This document shows, piece after piece, positions 14,144 to 21,678 of a stretch of DNA of 64,000 nt (positions within the stretch are counted from its first letter, which is position 1; each line of letters begins with the position of its first letter). The stretch covers positions 29,676 to 93,675 of the forward strand of contig JBLWSY010000017.1 of the NCBI GenBank assembly GCA_048270425.1, written 5' to 3'. The notes beneath the pieces are model-generated. The model saw only the letters and a program-made list of their open reading frames with translations, did no database searches and was not told the origin of the DNA. This DNA comes from Oceanospirillum sp048270425 (GTDB lineage Bacteria > Pseudomonadota > Gammaproteobacteria > Pseudomonadales > Halomonadaceae). A program made the position numbers and the translations under genes.

Positions 14144-16450
14144 TTATCTACACTTTTCTCGGAAGAAACAAATGTATTTGACAAAAAGATCTGATATGTA
14201 ATGGGCTTTATTATATAGTTCTTCTCTTTCTTGCTTACTTGGTGGTTTTCCGTGCGCCCTGCTGTTTCGCTCTTCTCTCAAAGTACTCAAGTGATGGCCT
14301 TTAGTTACAACTCCTTCTCTCACAACACATTCAATCATATTTACGAGCCTTGACATATCCTTTGAATTTACATTAAAGGTTTGCTCAATTTTTTGCTTTT
14401 CGAGATACTCCTTTAAGCTAGATTCAAAAATCAATCCTAGCTCGAATAGTGCAATATCAACATTCTCAACTGTCAACAGGGATAGGGGTCTTTTCAACAA
14501 TTCTTTTATCTTAAAATCATCGGTGTATTTAGAAATATCAATATCGATCTTTTCAACATTCTCTACATGATCATAAACAACGTAATACAAACCTCCATCT
14601 CTAAACTGGCGAACATCATCCATCTTGTCCAAATACTGATAGAAAGTAGGACGAAGACAATTTATCGTCTTCGATACAAAATTGTATAAATCACCTTTAG
14701 TCAAAGGAACATTGGGTCTTTCAAATAAGACAGACCTAATTTCATTTTGCACCTCATCTCTTAGAAGAACCCTTCCATTTTCTTCATACTTAGACAAATC
14801 ATCTAAGTTACTACAATAAACAGACTTACACCGCTGCCCAATGACAGAAGTTATTTCTAATGCCTCTGTAGATAAAAGCCTTCTTCTGACACTTCCACTA
14901 GACAACCCTGTAGTTACCATTATAGAGCTTATAAGTTTTGGAAAATCGACGGGATTACTTTCTTTCATTACGGAGGTTATGGCTTCATTGAAATCTTTTT
15001 CAGAAACTGAGATTTTATTGAGTCTTGATGTTGCAGCTTCCATTCTCCAGGCACTCAACGCAAACAGGCTCTTGCCAACCCGAGAAAATACTGATTGGTC
15101 ATTTAAATACGTTCGTAGTGATCTTTCTGAAGCATCCGGCCTTAGCAACGCAACCTGTGTCTTTATATCAGTAAACGAAAGAGGTTCACCCGATTCATGA
15201 AGAACTTTCTCAATTGCCTGCATTATGGTGATATTATTAAAATTATTCCATTTTGAAAGCCCCCACGCCCCACTTCGCCCTATGGGTAAGAATCGATCAT
15301 CTGATACAAGTTGATTCTTTAAATTGGTCTCTTTAATGGCTCCTCTGGAACCTTCAAGGAAATTTATTTCTTGCGCAATTTTAGAAAAGTGCATAGGTTT
15401 ATTCTTTGATTCCAATACCCTATAAGCTTTATCTGAGGCACTGCGTAAACGTGAAAACTTAACCAAAACGTCGTCATCTTCTCGCTCAATATCAGTAGTT
15501 GCTGAAAGAGCAACCATAATAGAATCATTTGATATCGGTTTTTTGTTTTTATTAGATTTCTTAGCAGAAACAATCAAATCAAAAATTGGAACAGCTCTCG
15601 GGCTATCGTAGATATGATCTAAAGCAACAAAAACGGATTCAATTTCTTTTTTATTATACTTTTTAGCTAGGCTCCATGATTCACATATACTTCCTCTAAA
15701 CCCAGGAATATTTCTAGGAAGCTTAACGTAACCGAGAACCTCCATAAATAGATCCAAGTATGCATCATTGAGAGTCTCTCCAAAATGATCCGAAAAGATT
15801 TTATCTATGTCATCTCTACGAACCAACCATTCAAAATGATACAGCGAGGATCTTATTGATTTATATGAATCATATATTTTAGGACATAAGCGCCAGTTTT
15901 TATCTTTTTTCTCCCCCAAAAGAGTCTCATCCAAATCTTTAATTAATGATGCCTCAATCTGTCTTATACGCTCTCTAGACACATCATAAAAAGTCCCTAA
16001 GTCTTCCAGAGTGTATATCGAGCTTCCTTCAAGACCAAATCTTTTATAGAGAACATCTCGGTCTCTTTTTATATTTTTCCCCTTTTTTTTCGATAAATAT
16101 AATTCTAATACTGCGGAAAATGCTTCAACTAAATTCCCCTTAGCCGATGAAAGATATTCATCTCGAGGATCAATTAATAATTGAATTTCTTTTTCAGTTG
16201 ACTTTTCGATCTTGTCAATAAATTTAAAAACTGCCGTTTGACTCTCTGATACCGTCTTTAACCCCACGCCTCGTACACCAGAGAATCCAGACAACACTAT
16301 TGAAATGGCATCAAAACTATTTTTAGCGCCAGCCTGCAATGATAGATTCAATGCGCGAGCAGGTAACCCAATAGCATCAATTGGTATTTTTTGTGCTCTC
16401 TCAACTAAGCTTTTGGATAGCTCCTCTCTTACTGTTTTTTGATTATCCAT
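14144..16450 (-). CDS. Multidomain alpha-CTD/sigma-r4/HARE-HTH/HEPN-like protein; candidate defence effector
   Basis: The 768-residue, clearly A+T-richer gene encodes a soluble protein with transcription-machinery-like DNA-binding modules. Residues 22-75 (IGLPARALNLSLQAGAKN, then GVRGVGLKT) resemble the RNA polymerase alpha C-terminal helix-hairpin-helix domain. Residues 128-172 (RDVLYKRFGLEG, TLEDLGTFYDVSRERIRQIE) match sigma-70 region 4. Residues 338-401 and 406-470 look like two HARE-HTH winged helices, and 485-545 and 565-625 may be further winged helices. The last 120 residues are helical, with R728-NSRA-H733, an Rx4H motif with Asn after Arg as in HEPN RNases. AAAGG lies 9 nt before the ATG; a terminator follows. 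It stands alone among accessory genes. Domain calls are from motif reading; the RNase or defence role is inference. Confidence 0.72.
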   Translation of the reverse strand: MDNQKTVREELSKSLVERAQKIPIDAIGLPARALNLSLQAGAKNSFDAISIVLSGFSGVRGVGLKTVSESQTAVFKFIDKIEKSTEKEIQLLIDPRDEYLSSAKGNLVEAFSAVLELYLSKKKGKNIKRDRDVLYKRFGLEGSSIYTLEDLGTFYDVSRERIRQIEASLIKDLDETLLGEKKDKNWRLCPKIYDSYKSIRSSLYHFEWLVRRDDIDKIFSDHFGETLNDAYLDLFMEVLGYVKLPRNIPGFRGSICESWSLAKKYNKKEIESVFVALDHIYDSPRAVPIFDLIVSAKKSNKNKKPISNDSIMVALSATTDIEREDDDVLVKFSRLRSASDKAYRVLESKNKPMHFSKIAQEINFLEGSRGAIKETNLKNQLVSDDRFLPIGRSGAWGLSKWNNFNNITIMQAIEKVLHESGEPLSFTDIKTQVALLRPDASERSLRTYLNDQSVFSRVGKSLFALSAWRMEAATSRLNKISVSEKDFNEAITSVMKESNPVDFPKLISSIMVTTGLSSGSVRRRLLSTEALEITSVIGQRCKSVYCSNLDDLSKYEENGRVLLRDEVQNEIRSVLFERPNVPLTKGDLYNFVSKTINCLRPTFYQYLDKMDDVRQFRDGGLYYVVYDHVENVEKIDIDISKYTDDFKIKELLKRPLSLLTVENVDIALFELGLIFESSLKEYLEKQKIEQTFNVNSKDMSRLVNMIECVVREGVVTKGHHLSTLREERNSRAHGKPPSKQEREELYNKAHYISDLFVKYICFFREKCR

Positions 16451-16637
16451 TAAAATACCTTTGGGCTGTAGTGTCTGGGAGACAAAGTTCTAATAAAAGA
16501 CATGTCTTGTGCCGATTTCAACAAACCGACAAAAAAATTGAGAAAAGAGTTTGATTAGAAAGGAAAAAATCCATTTTCTGATCTGACTGCTTCCCTGCCA
16601 TACGCTCATGCGTTTATTTGCTCTTAATCTAAGAGCT

Positions 16638-16674
16638 GCAGGTGACTGTTCCGTAAAATGGAACACTCACCTGC
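16638..16674. other. Long inverted repeat upstream of the HEPN-domain gene
   Basis: GCAGGTGA at 16638-16645 pairs with TCACCTGC at 16667-16674. The inner GTTCC/GGAAC arms pair too, with one mismatch and a 7-nt loop (GTAAAAT). No T-run follows. It lies about 190 nt upstream of the ATG at 16450 in a 463-nt gap (16451-16913) with no other gene. It could be an operator, an RNA element or a mobile-repeat remnant. Confidence 0.55.
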
Positions 16675-16790
16675 TGCCGTAATTCTTTGATTTTTCAGTC
16701 TATCCGTTCATATAAATTAGCGGAAGCCACCAATAGGTATTAGATATCTTTTTCCGACAGGTATTTGATTTACAGCAGACAGGCCGGTAG

Positions 16791-16823
16791 GCATTCCCAC
16801 GTAGAACGTGAGGAACGAGTCGT
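16791..16823 (+). repeat. REP-like repeat, copy 1
   Basis: A 33-nt sequence starting GCATTCCCACGTAGAACGTG and ending GAACGAGTCGT recurs exactly at 17103-17135. It contains the palindromic core TTCCCACGT..ACGTGAGGAA, like the extragenic repeats linked to REP-associated (RAYT) transposases in gammaproteobacteria. Confidence 0.8.
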
Positions 16824-16913
16824 GTCCTGAGCATCCCTCTACTCCCCCAACATCGACTTAGCCACTTTCCCCGTACAAGCCTGACACTCTTTTTAACTGC
16901 AGGCGGTACACCT

Positions 16914-17093
16914 ATGTTTTCTCTCTTTAAGTCTGACCCGACCAAGAAACTGAAAAAGGAATACGCGGCTAAGCTGGAGCAGGCGATGCTAGCTCAGCGT
17001 AATGGTGATATTAAAAGTTATTCGTTTCTGACGGAGGAAGCGGAGGCGATCTATAAGCAGATTACGGCGTTGGAGGCGGAGGAATCCAAGTAA
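16914..17093 (+). CDS. Small DUF6435-like protein, 59 aa
   Basis: ATG at 16914 to TAA at 17091-17093 gives a 59-residue, highly charged helical protein. It starts MFSLFKSDPTKKLKKEY and includes AQRNGDIKSYSFLTEEAEAI, which matches the short DUF6435 family. Function is unknown; it is probably cytosolic with a coiled-coil tendency. GGCGG precedes the ATG. It is bracketed by two identical copies of a 33-nt REP-like repeat. Confidence 0.72.
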   Translation: MFSLFKSDPTKKLKKEYAAKLEQAMLAQRNGDIKSYSFLTEEAEAIYKQITALEAEESK

Positions 17094-17102
17094 GAGCGGT
17101 AT

Positions 17103-17135
17103 GCATTCCCACGTAGAACGTGAGGAACGAGTCGT
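17103..17135 (+). repeat. REP-like repeat, copy 2
   Basis: Exact second copy of the 33-nt repeat at 16791-16823, in the same orientation, ten bases after the DUF6435-like stop codon. Confidence 0.8.
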
Positions 17136-17163
17136 AGACGGCCTAAAGGCCGACCCACAAAAC

Positions 17164-17193
17164 GAAAAAAAGCCCCGGTCGGTCAACCGGGGC
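17164..17193 (-). terminator. Terminator of the mmsA transcript
   Basis: GCCCCGGT (17172-17179) pairs with ACCGGGGC (17186-17193), and on the minus strand the stem is followed by a run of seven T. It lies 54 nt beyond the mmsA stop. Confidence 0.9.
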
Positions 17194-17246
17194 AATATCT
17201 CAGGGGTGCACCGCTGTCGGTGCATCGGGAGGTTTCGTGCTGAAAC

Positions 17247-18758
17247 TTAGCTCGGGAAGGCGAAGCTGACGCCTTCACGTACGCCGCTGGATGGCCAGCG
17301 TTGGGTGATGGTTTTACGTTTGGTGTAGAAGCGAACACCATCCGGGCCGTAGGCGTGCAGGTCACCAAACAGGGAGCGTTTCCAGCCGCCGAAGCTGTGG
17401 TACGCAACCGGTACCGGCAGCGGTACGTTGATACCCACCATGCCCACTTCGATCATGTCGGAGAAGTAACGCGCGGCTTCACCGTCACGGGTGAAGATGC
17501 AGGTGCCGTTGCCGTATTCGTGATCGTTGATCAGCTGCATCGCTTCTTCCATGGTGTTCACGCGCACTACCTGCAGCACCGGGCCGAAGATCTCTTCTTT
17601 GTAGCTGACCATATCCGGGGTTACACGGTCGATCAGGGTTGCACCGACAAAGAAGCCGTTGTCGTAACCCGCTACCTGTGGCTCACGGCCATCAACAACA
17701 ACATTTGCGCCATCTTCTTCAGAGCTTGAGATATAACCCACCACCTTGTCGCGGTGTGCGGCGGTAATCACAGGGCCGAAGTCGTTGGACTTGTCGGAGA
17801 AAGCGCCTACTTTCAAAGGCTTCATCGCTTCTTTCAGTTTGCTGACCAGTGCATCTGCCGCCTGATCGCCCACCGCTACCGCTACCGACAGCGCCATGCA
17901 GCGCTCACCGGATGAACCAAAGGCAGCGCCCAGCAGCTGGTTTACCGCGTTATCCATATCCGCATCCGGCATAACGATGGCGTGGTTTTTCGCGCCACCC
18001 AGCGCCTGACAACGCTTGCCGTTGGCATTAGCGGTTGCGTAGATATATTCCGCAATCGGTGTCGAACCCACAAAGCTTACCGCCTTGATGCGCTTGTCGG
18101 TCAGCAGGGTATCTACCGCTTCTTTGTCACCATTAACCACGTTCAGTACGCCTTCCGGCAGACCCGCTTCGTGCAGCAGCTGCGCGATATACAGGGTTGA
18201 GGACGGATCACGCTCAGACGGTTTCAGTACAAAGGTGTTACCGCAGGCGATGGCCAGTGGGAACATCCACATAGGCACCATGGCCGGGAAGTTAAATGGC
18301 GTAATACCGGCCACCACACCTAACGGCTGGAACTCGCTCCAGGAGTCGATGTTCGGGCCAACGTTTTTGCTGTACTCGCCCTTCAGCAGATCCGGAATAC
18401 CGCAGGCAAACTCGACGTTTTCGATACCGCGTTGCAGTTCACCCATGGCATCGTGGGAGATCTTGCCGTGTTCTTCACCGATCATGGCGCAGATCTTATC
18501 GGCGTTCTCTTCCAGCAGTTGCTTAAAGCGGAACATCACACGGGCACGCTTCAGCGGTGGCGTCTGACGCCATGCAGGGTAAGCCGCCTGCGCGGTAGCA
18601 ATCGCTTCTTCTACAGTGGCCTTGGATGCCAGACCCACCTGCTTGCTGATCTCACCGGTGGATGGGTTGTAAACTGGCTGGCTGCGCTCGGCATCCTGTA
18701 CGATCTGACCGTTAATCAGGTGGCCAATCGTTTGTGCGTTCTGGATATCAGTTGTCAT
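17247..18758 (-). CDS. mmsA: CoA-acylating methylmalonate/malonate-semialdehyde dehydrogenase
   Basis: The 503-residue enzyme belongs to the CoA-dependent aldehyde dehydrogenase branch. It has GVVAGITPFNFPAMVPMWM near residue 150, the catalytic Cys in GSSGERCMALS near 287, and MVGINVPLPVPVAYHSFGGW near 455, diagnostic of MmsA. It converts (methyl)malonic semialdehyde with CoA and NAD+ to acetyl- or propionyl-CoA and CO2. It lies 114 nt downstream of an omega-amino acid aminotransferase on the same strand, so beta-alanine to acetyl-CoA is the likely pathway, as in bauA-bauC loci. The start has AGG 7 nt upstream. Confidence 0.93.
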   Translation of the reverse strand: MTTDIQNAQTIGHLINGQIVQDAERSQPVYNPSTGEISKQVGLASKATVEEAIATAQAAYPAWRQTPPLKRARVMFRFKQLLEENADKICAMIGEEHGKISHDAMGELQRGIENVEFACGIPDLLKGEYSKNVGPNIDSWSEFQPLGVVAGITPFNFPAMVPMWMFPLAIACGNTFVLKPSERDPSSTLYIAQLLHEAGLPEGVLNVVNGDKEAVDTLLTDKRIKAVSFVGSTPIAEYIYATANANGKRCQALGGAKNHAIVMPDADMDNAVNQLLGAAFGSSGERCMALSVAVAVGDQAADALVSKLKEAMKPLKVGAFSDKSNDFGPVITAAHRDKVVGYISSSEEDGANVVVDGREPQVAGYDNGFFVGATLIDRVTPDMVSYKEEIFGPVLQVVRVNTMEEAMQLINDHEYGNGTCIFTRDGEAARYFSDMIEVGMVGINVPLPVPVAYHSFGGWKRSLFGDLHAYGPDGVRFYTKRKTITQRWPSSGVREGVSFAFPS

Positions 18759-18872
18759 AAAAAACCTGTTATTCGTTTATCTGTAATGCGATCTGAAAAT
18801 TCGTTAAATCTGTCTTGTGCTACCAATGCAGCTCTATTGATGCAGCGACACTATCTATGCCGTGCTACGGTC

Positions 18873-20243
18873 TTAGTCGATCTCGTTCAGAGACTCGCCC
18901 AGTGCATTGATCAGACGGTCGATCTCGTCAGTTTCCACTGTAAACGGCAGACCCAGCTGCAGGGTGTCACCGCCGTAGCGCACGTAGAAGCCTTTCTCCC
19001 AGCACTTCATGGCAACCTGATACGGACGCAGCGCAGCTTCACCCGGTGCGGCTTCCAGAGTCAGCGCACCGGCCAGGCCGTAGTTACGGATATCCGCAAC
19101 ATGCTTGCTGCCTTTCAGGCTGTGCAGCATCTCTTCAAACTGAGGTGCCATCTGCTTAACACGCGGGATCAGCTGGTCGTTTTCCAGAATATCCAGCGAG
19201 GCAAGACCAGCCGCACAGGCCAGAGGATGGGCGGAATAGGTGTAGCCGTGTGGCAGTTCCAGCATGTATTCCGGGCCACCGGTTTCCATAAACAGGTCGT
19301 AGATCTCCTGCCTGGCAACCACTGCGCCCATCGGCACCACACCGTTGGTCAGCTGTTTCGCCAGGGTCATCAGATCCGGTGTAACACCAAACTCTTCCGC
19401 ACCTGTGTATGAACCCATACGGCCGAAGCCAGTGATCACTTCATCAAAGATCAGCAATAAGTTGTGCTTGTCGCACAGCTCACGCAGACGCTTCAGATAG
19501 CCTTTTGGTGGTGGAATCACACCGGCAGAACCCGCTAACGGCTCAACGATGACACCGGCGATATTGCTGGCATCGTGTACCGCCAGCAGCTCTTCCAGAT
19601 AGTCCGCCAGGTGCGCGCCGTCATCCGGCATACCCTGAACAAATTTGTTTTCCGGAAGCATGGTGTGCGGCAGGTGAATCGCATCGATACCCTGACCGTA
19701 AAGCGCACGGTTCGGGCCGATACCGCCCACGCTGATACCGCCAAAGTTAACGCCGTGATAACCCTTGGAACGACCGATAAAGCGGGTCTTAGTGGCATGA
19801 CCTTTTTTACGCCAGTATGCGCGGGCGATCTTAAGTGCGGTTTCTACCGACTCAGAACCGGAACCGGTGAAGAAAACACGGTTCAGGCCTTCCGGCATCA
19901 GCTCGGTAATGCGGTGCGCCAGCTGGAAGGATTTCGGCTGACCAAACTGAAACGCCGGTGAGTAATCCAGTTCTGTCGCTTGCTTGGCAATCGCTTCCGC
20001 GATCTCAGGGCGGCCGTGGCCTGCGCCACAGGTCCAGAGACCGGATAAAGCATCAAAAATCTGTCGGCCGTCAGCGTCCGTGTAGTAGTTACCTTTCGCG
20101 GCTACCAGAAGACGGGGATCCTTTTTGAACTCGCGGTTGCCGGTGAATGGCATCCAGTGAGCATCCAGTTGCGCCTGATTCAGACCACAGGCCGCAAGAC
20201 GTTGCTCTTTATTCATACGCTGACCGCTCTCGTTGGAAGGCAT
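18873..20243 (-). CDS. bauA: Omega-amino acid (beta-alanine):pyruvate aminotransferase
   Basis: The 456-residue class III PLP enzyme has GLWTCGAGHGRPEI near the N-terminus, TGSGSESVETALKIARAYW, the metal-like FDEVITGFGR before the PLP lysine in LMTLAKQLTNG, and YTYSAHPLACAAG. The N-terminal HWMPFTGNREFKKDPRL is typical of omega-amino acid:pyruvate transaminases. It would transfer the amino group of beta-alanine or similar to pyruvate, giving malonic semialdehyde for MmsA. ATG at 20243 follows GAGGTG by 7 nt and is preferred to the GTG/ATG options around it. Divergent from a LysR regulator that may control it. Confidence 0.87.
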   Translation of the reverse strand: MPSNESGQRMNKEQRLAACGLNQAQLDAHWMPFTGNREFKKDPRLLVAAKGNYYTDADGRQIFDALSGLWTCGAGHGRPEIAEAIAKQATELDYSPAFQFGQPKSFQLAHRITELMPEGLNRVFFTGSGSESVETALKIARAYWRKKGHATKTRFIGRSKGYHGVNFGGISVGGIGPNRALYGQGIDAIHLPHTMLPENKFVQGMPDDGAHLADYLEELLAVHDASNIAGVIVEPLAGSAGVIPPPKGYLKRLRELCDKHNLLLIFDEVITGFGRMGSYTGAEEFGVTPDLMTLAKQLTNGVVPMGAVVARQEIYDLFMETGGPEYMLELPHGYTYSAHPLACAAGLASLDILENDQLIPRVKQMAPQFEEMLHSLKGSKHVADIRNYGLAGALTLEAAPGEAALRPYQVAMKCWEKGFYVRYGGDTLQLGLPFTVETDEIDRLINALGESLNEID

Positions 20244-20280
20244 GTCACACCTCAATTGAAATTATTGTTAAGCACAGAGG

Positions 20281-20327
20281 TTTTTACCTGTTGGGCTTTA
20301 ACCTGTTGGCTTTTTTATCTGTTAAGC
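20281..20327. repeat. Imperfect 14-17-nt tandem repeat in the bauA-lysR gap
   Basis: TTTTTACCTGTTGGGC, TTTAACCTGTTGGC and TTTTTTATCTGTTAAGC follow one another upstream of the aminotransferase gene. Units differ in length by insertions of T. Confidence 0.5.
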
Positions 20328-20465
20328 CTCCGGTGAACCGTCGCAACCTTTAAAAGCTGACAACGGAAACACCGGAGGGTAGAACGCGTAACACCTTGAT
20401 CGGATATCCATTATCAGCCGTTTTTTAGTTTATTAAATCCAAACATATTTACTCTGAGATAACTA

Positions 20466-20479
20466 TTTAGTTAACTAAA
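20466..20479. promoter_or_regulatory. 14-bp palindrome in front of lysR
   Basis: TTTAGTTAACTAAA is a perfect palindrome 28-41 nt before the LysR start codon and in the divergent gap to the aminotransferase gene. LysR regulators often bind such T-rich/A-rich dyads, so autoregulation is plausible but untested. Confidence 0.45.
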
Positions 20480-20506
20480 AAGCCATGCCTAACCGGAGCC
20501 ATCGTC

Positions 20507-21442
20507 ATGCCACAAAAAGATAACTTCCTGCCCCGCCAACTGGGGGATGCCCATATCCGCCTGCTGCGCATCTTTAAGGTGGTGGTGGAATCCGGTGGTT
20601 TTGCGGCTGCAGAGGTGCAGCTGAATATCAGTCGACCAGCGATCAGTCAGGCGGTGACGGAGCTGGAGGGCCTGATCAACGCCCGCCTGTGTCATCGCGG
20701 GCGCTCCGGCTTCTCTGTCACGGAGGAAGGTGAGATCGTCTATCAGGCAACCCTGCAGCTGTTAGCCGGACTGGAGGATTTCCGCAGTCAGATCAACGCC
20801 ATTAACCGGGATCTGAAAGGTGAGCTGAACATCGGCATTACCGACAATATGGTGACCGTACCCCAGATGCGAATCACACGGGCACTGGCCGCCCTGAAAG
20901 ATCGGGGGCCTGAGGTGGTGATCAATATCCGTATGATTCCGCCCAATGATATTGAAAGCGCCGTGCTGGATGGCAGCCTGCATATCGGTGTAGTACCGGA
21001 CTTACGGGCGCTGCCGGGCATCGATTATCAGCCACTGTACGCCGAGCAATCTCTGCTCTACTGCAGCAACCAGCATCCGCTCTATCAGGCCGATGACCGA
21101 GAGCTGACCGATAGCAAGCTGGCAGAGTTTGATGCCGTTCTGCCCGCCTACGCTCAGCCTGCCCAGATTAAAAAGCAGCAGATGCTGCTGAAGGCCGGAG
21201 CCAGCTCGACAGATCGGGAAGGTATCGCTTTTCTGATTCTCAGTGGTCGTTTTATCGGCTTTCTGCCCACCCACTACGCTCAGCGTTGGGTGACGGAAGG
21301 CCGCTTACGTCCGCTACAACCGGAGCAGCGCCACTTCCATACCCACTACAGTGCCATTACCCGAAAAGGGGCGCGACCCAATCAGATTCTCTCTGCCTAT
21401 CTGGAAGAGCTGGCGAAAACGGCTGATGAGGAATCTGTCTGA
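20507..21442 (+). CDS. LysR family transcriptional regulator
   Basis: The 311-residue regulator has an N-terminal winged helix (LRIFKVVVESGGFAAAEVQL, ISRPAISQAVTELE, residues 20-60) and a substrate-binding-like effector domain (about 100-305; GELNIGITDNM, LHIGVVPDLR). It is divergent from the aminotransferase-mmsA pair and upstream of the puuC-like gene, so it could control either. ATG at 20507. Effector unknown; an omega-amino acid or polyamine is a guess from context. Confidence 0.88.
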   Translation: MPQKDNFLPRQLGDAHIRLLRIFKVVVESGGFAAAEVQLNISRPAISQAVTELEGLINARLCHRGRSGFSVTEEGEIVYQATLQLLAGLEDFRSQINAINRDLKGELNIGITDNMVTVPQMRITRALAALKDRGPEVVINIRMIPPNDIESAVLDGSLHIGVVPDLRALPGIDYQPLYAEQSLLYCSNQHPLYQADDRELTDSKLAEFDAVLPAYAQPAQIKKQQMLLKAGASSTDREGIAFLILSGRFIGFLPTHYAQRWVTEGRLRPLQPEQRHFHTHYSAITRKGARPNQILSAYLEELAKTADEESV

Positions 21443-21471
21443 TCCTCTATCCGACTCTTTATGCCTGCACC

Positions 21472-21540
21472 ATAGCCGTTCAGCCCATAACCGTTCATTC
21501 CGTAGCCGTGCCTCCCATAACCTTTCTCCCATACCTATCC
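21472..21540 (+). repeat. 15-nt imperfect tandem repeat after lysR
   Basis: ATAGCCGTTCAGCCC (21472-21486), ATAACCGTTCATTCC (21487-21501), GTAGCCGTGCCTCCC (21502-21516), ATAACCTTTCTCCC (21517-21530) and a partial fifth unit run head to tail, starting 30 nt after the LysR stop codon. Confidence 0.75.
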
Positions 21541-21606
21541 GGTGATATAGCCGGACAGCTTGTGACAGCGCAAACTTGACGGCAGGATAGAACGCAACGC
21601 AAAATC

Positions 21607-21626
21607 CGAATAATTATTCGTATAAT
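21607..21626 (+). promoter_or_regulatory. Palindromic operator overlapping the puuC-like promoter
   Basis: CGAATAATTATTCG (21607-21620) is a perfect 14-bp palindrome directly followed by TATAAT (21621-21626), a consensus -10 box 53 nt before the ATG. A repressor bound here would block the promoter. A similar sequence, CCGAATAATACTTC, occurs at 30118-30131 between puuB1 and puuA1. Confidence 0.6.
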
Positions 21627-21678
21627 TTCTTATTCAAGACACAATAAGACCTTTCAATGAGGCCAGCAGGATAACACT

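Noticed and set aside
18432..19412. 326-codon plus-strand frame across mmsA and bauA
   Set aside because: Antisense to two strong genes and spans their boundary; not protein-like.
21472..21540. 15-nt repeats as a CRISPR array
   Set aside because: Units are adjacent and degenerate with no spacers, and no cas genes occur in the window.
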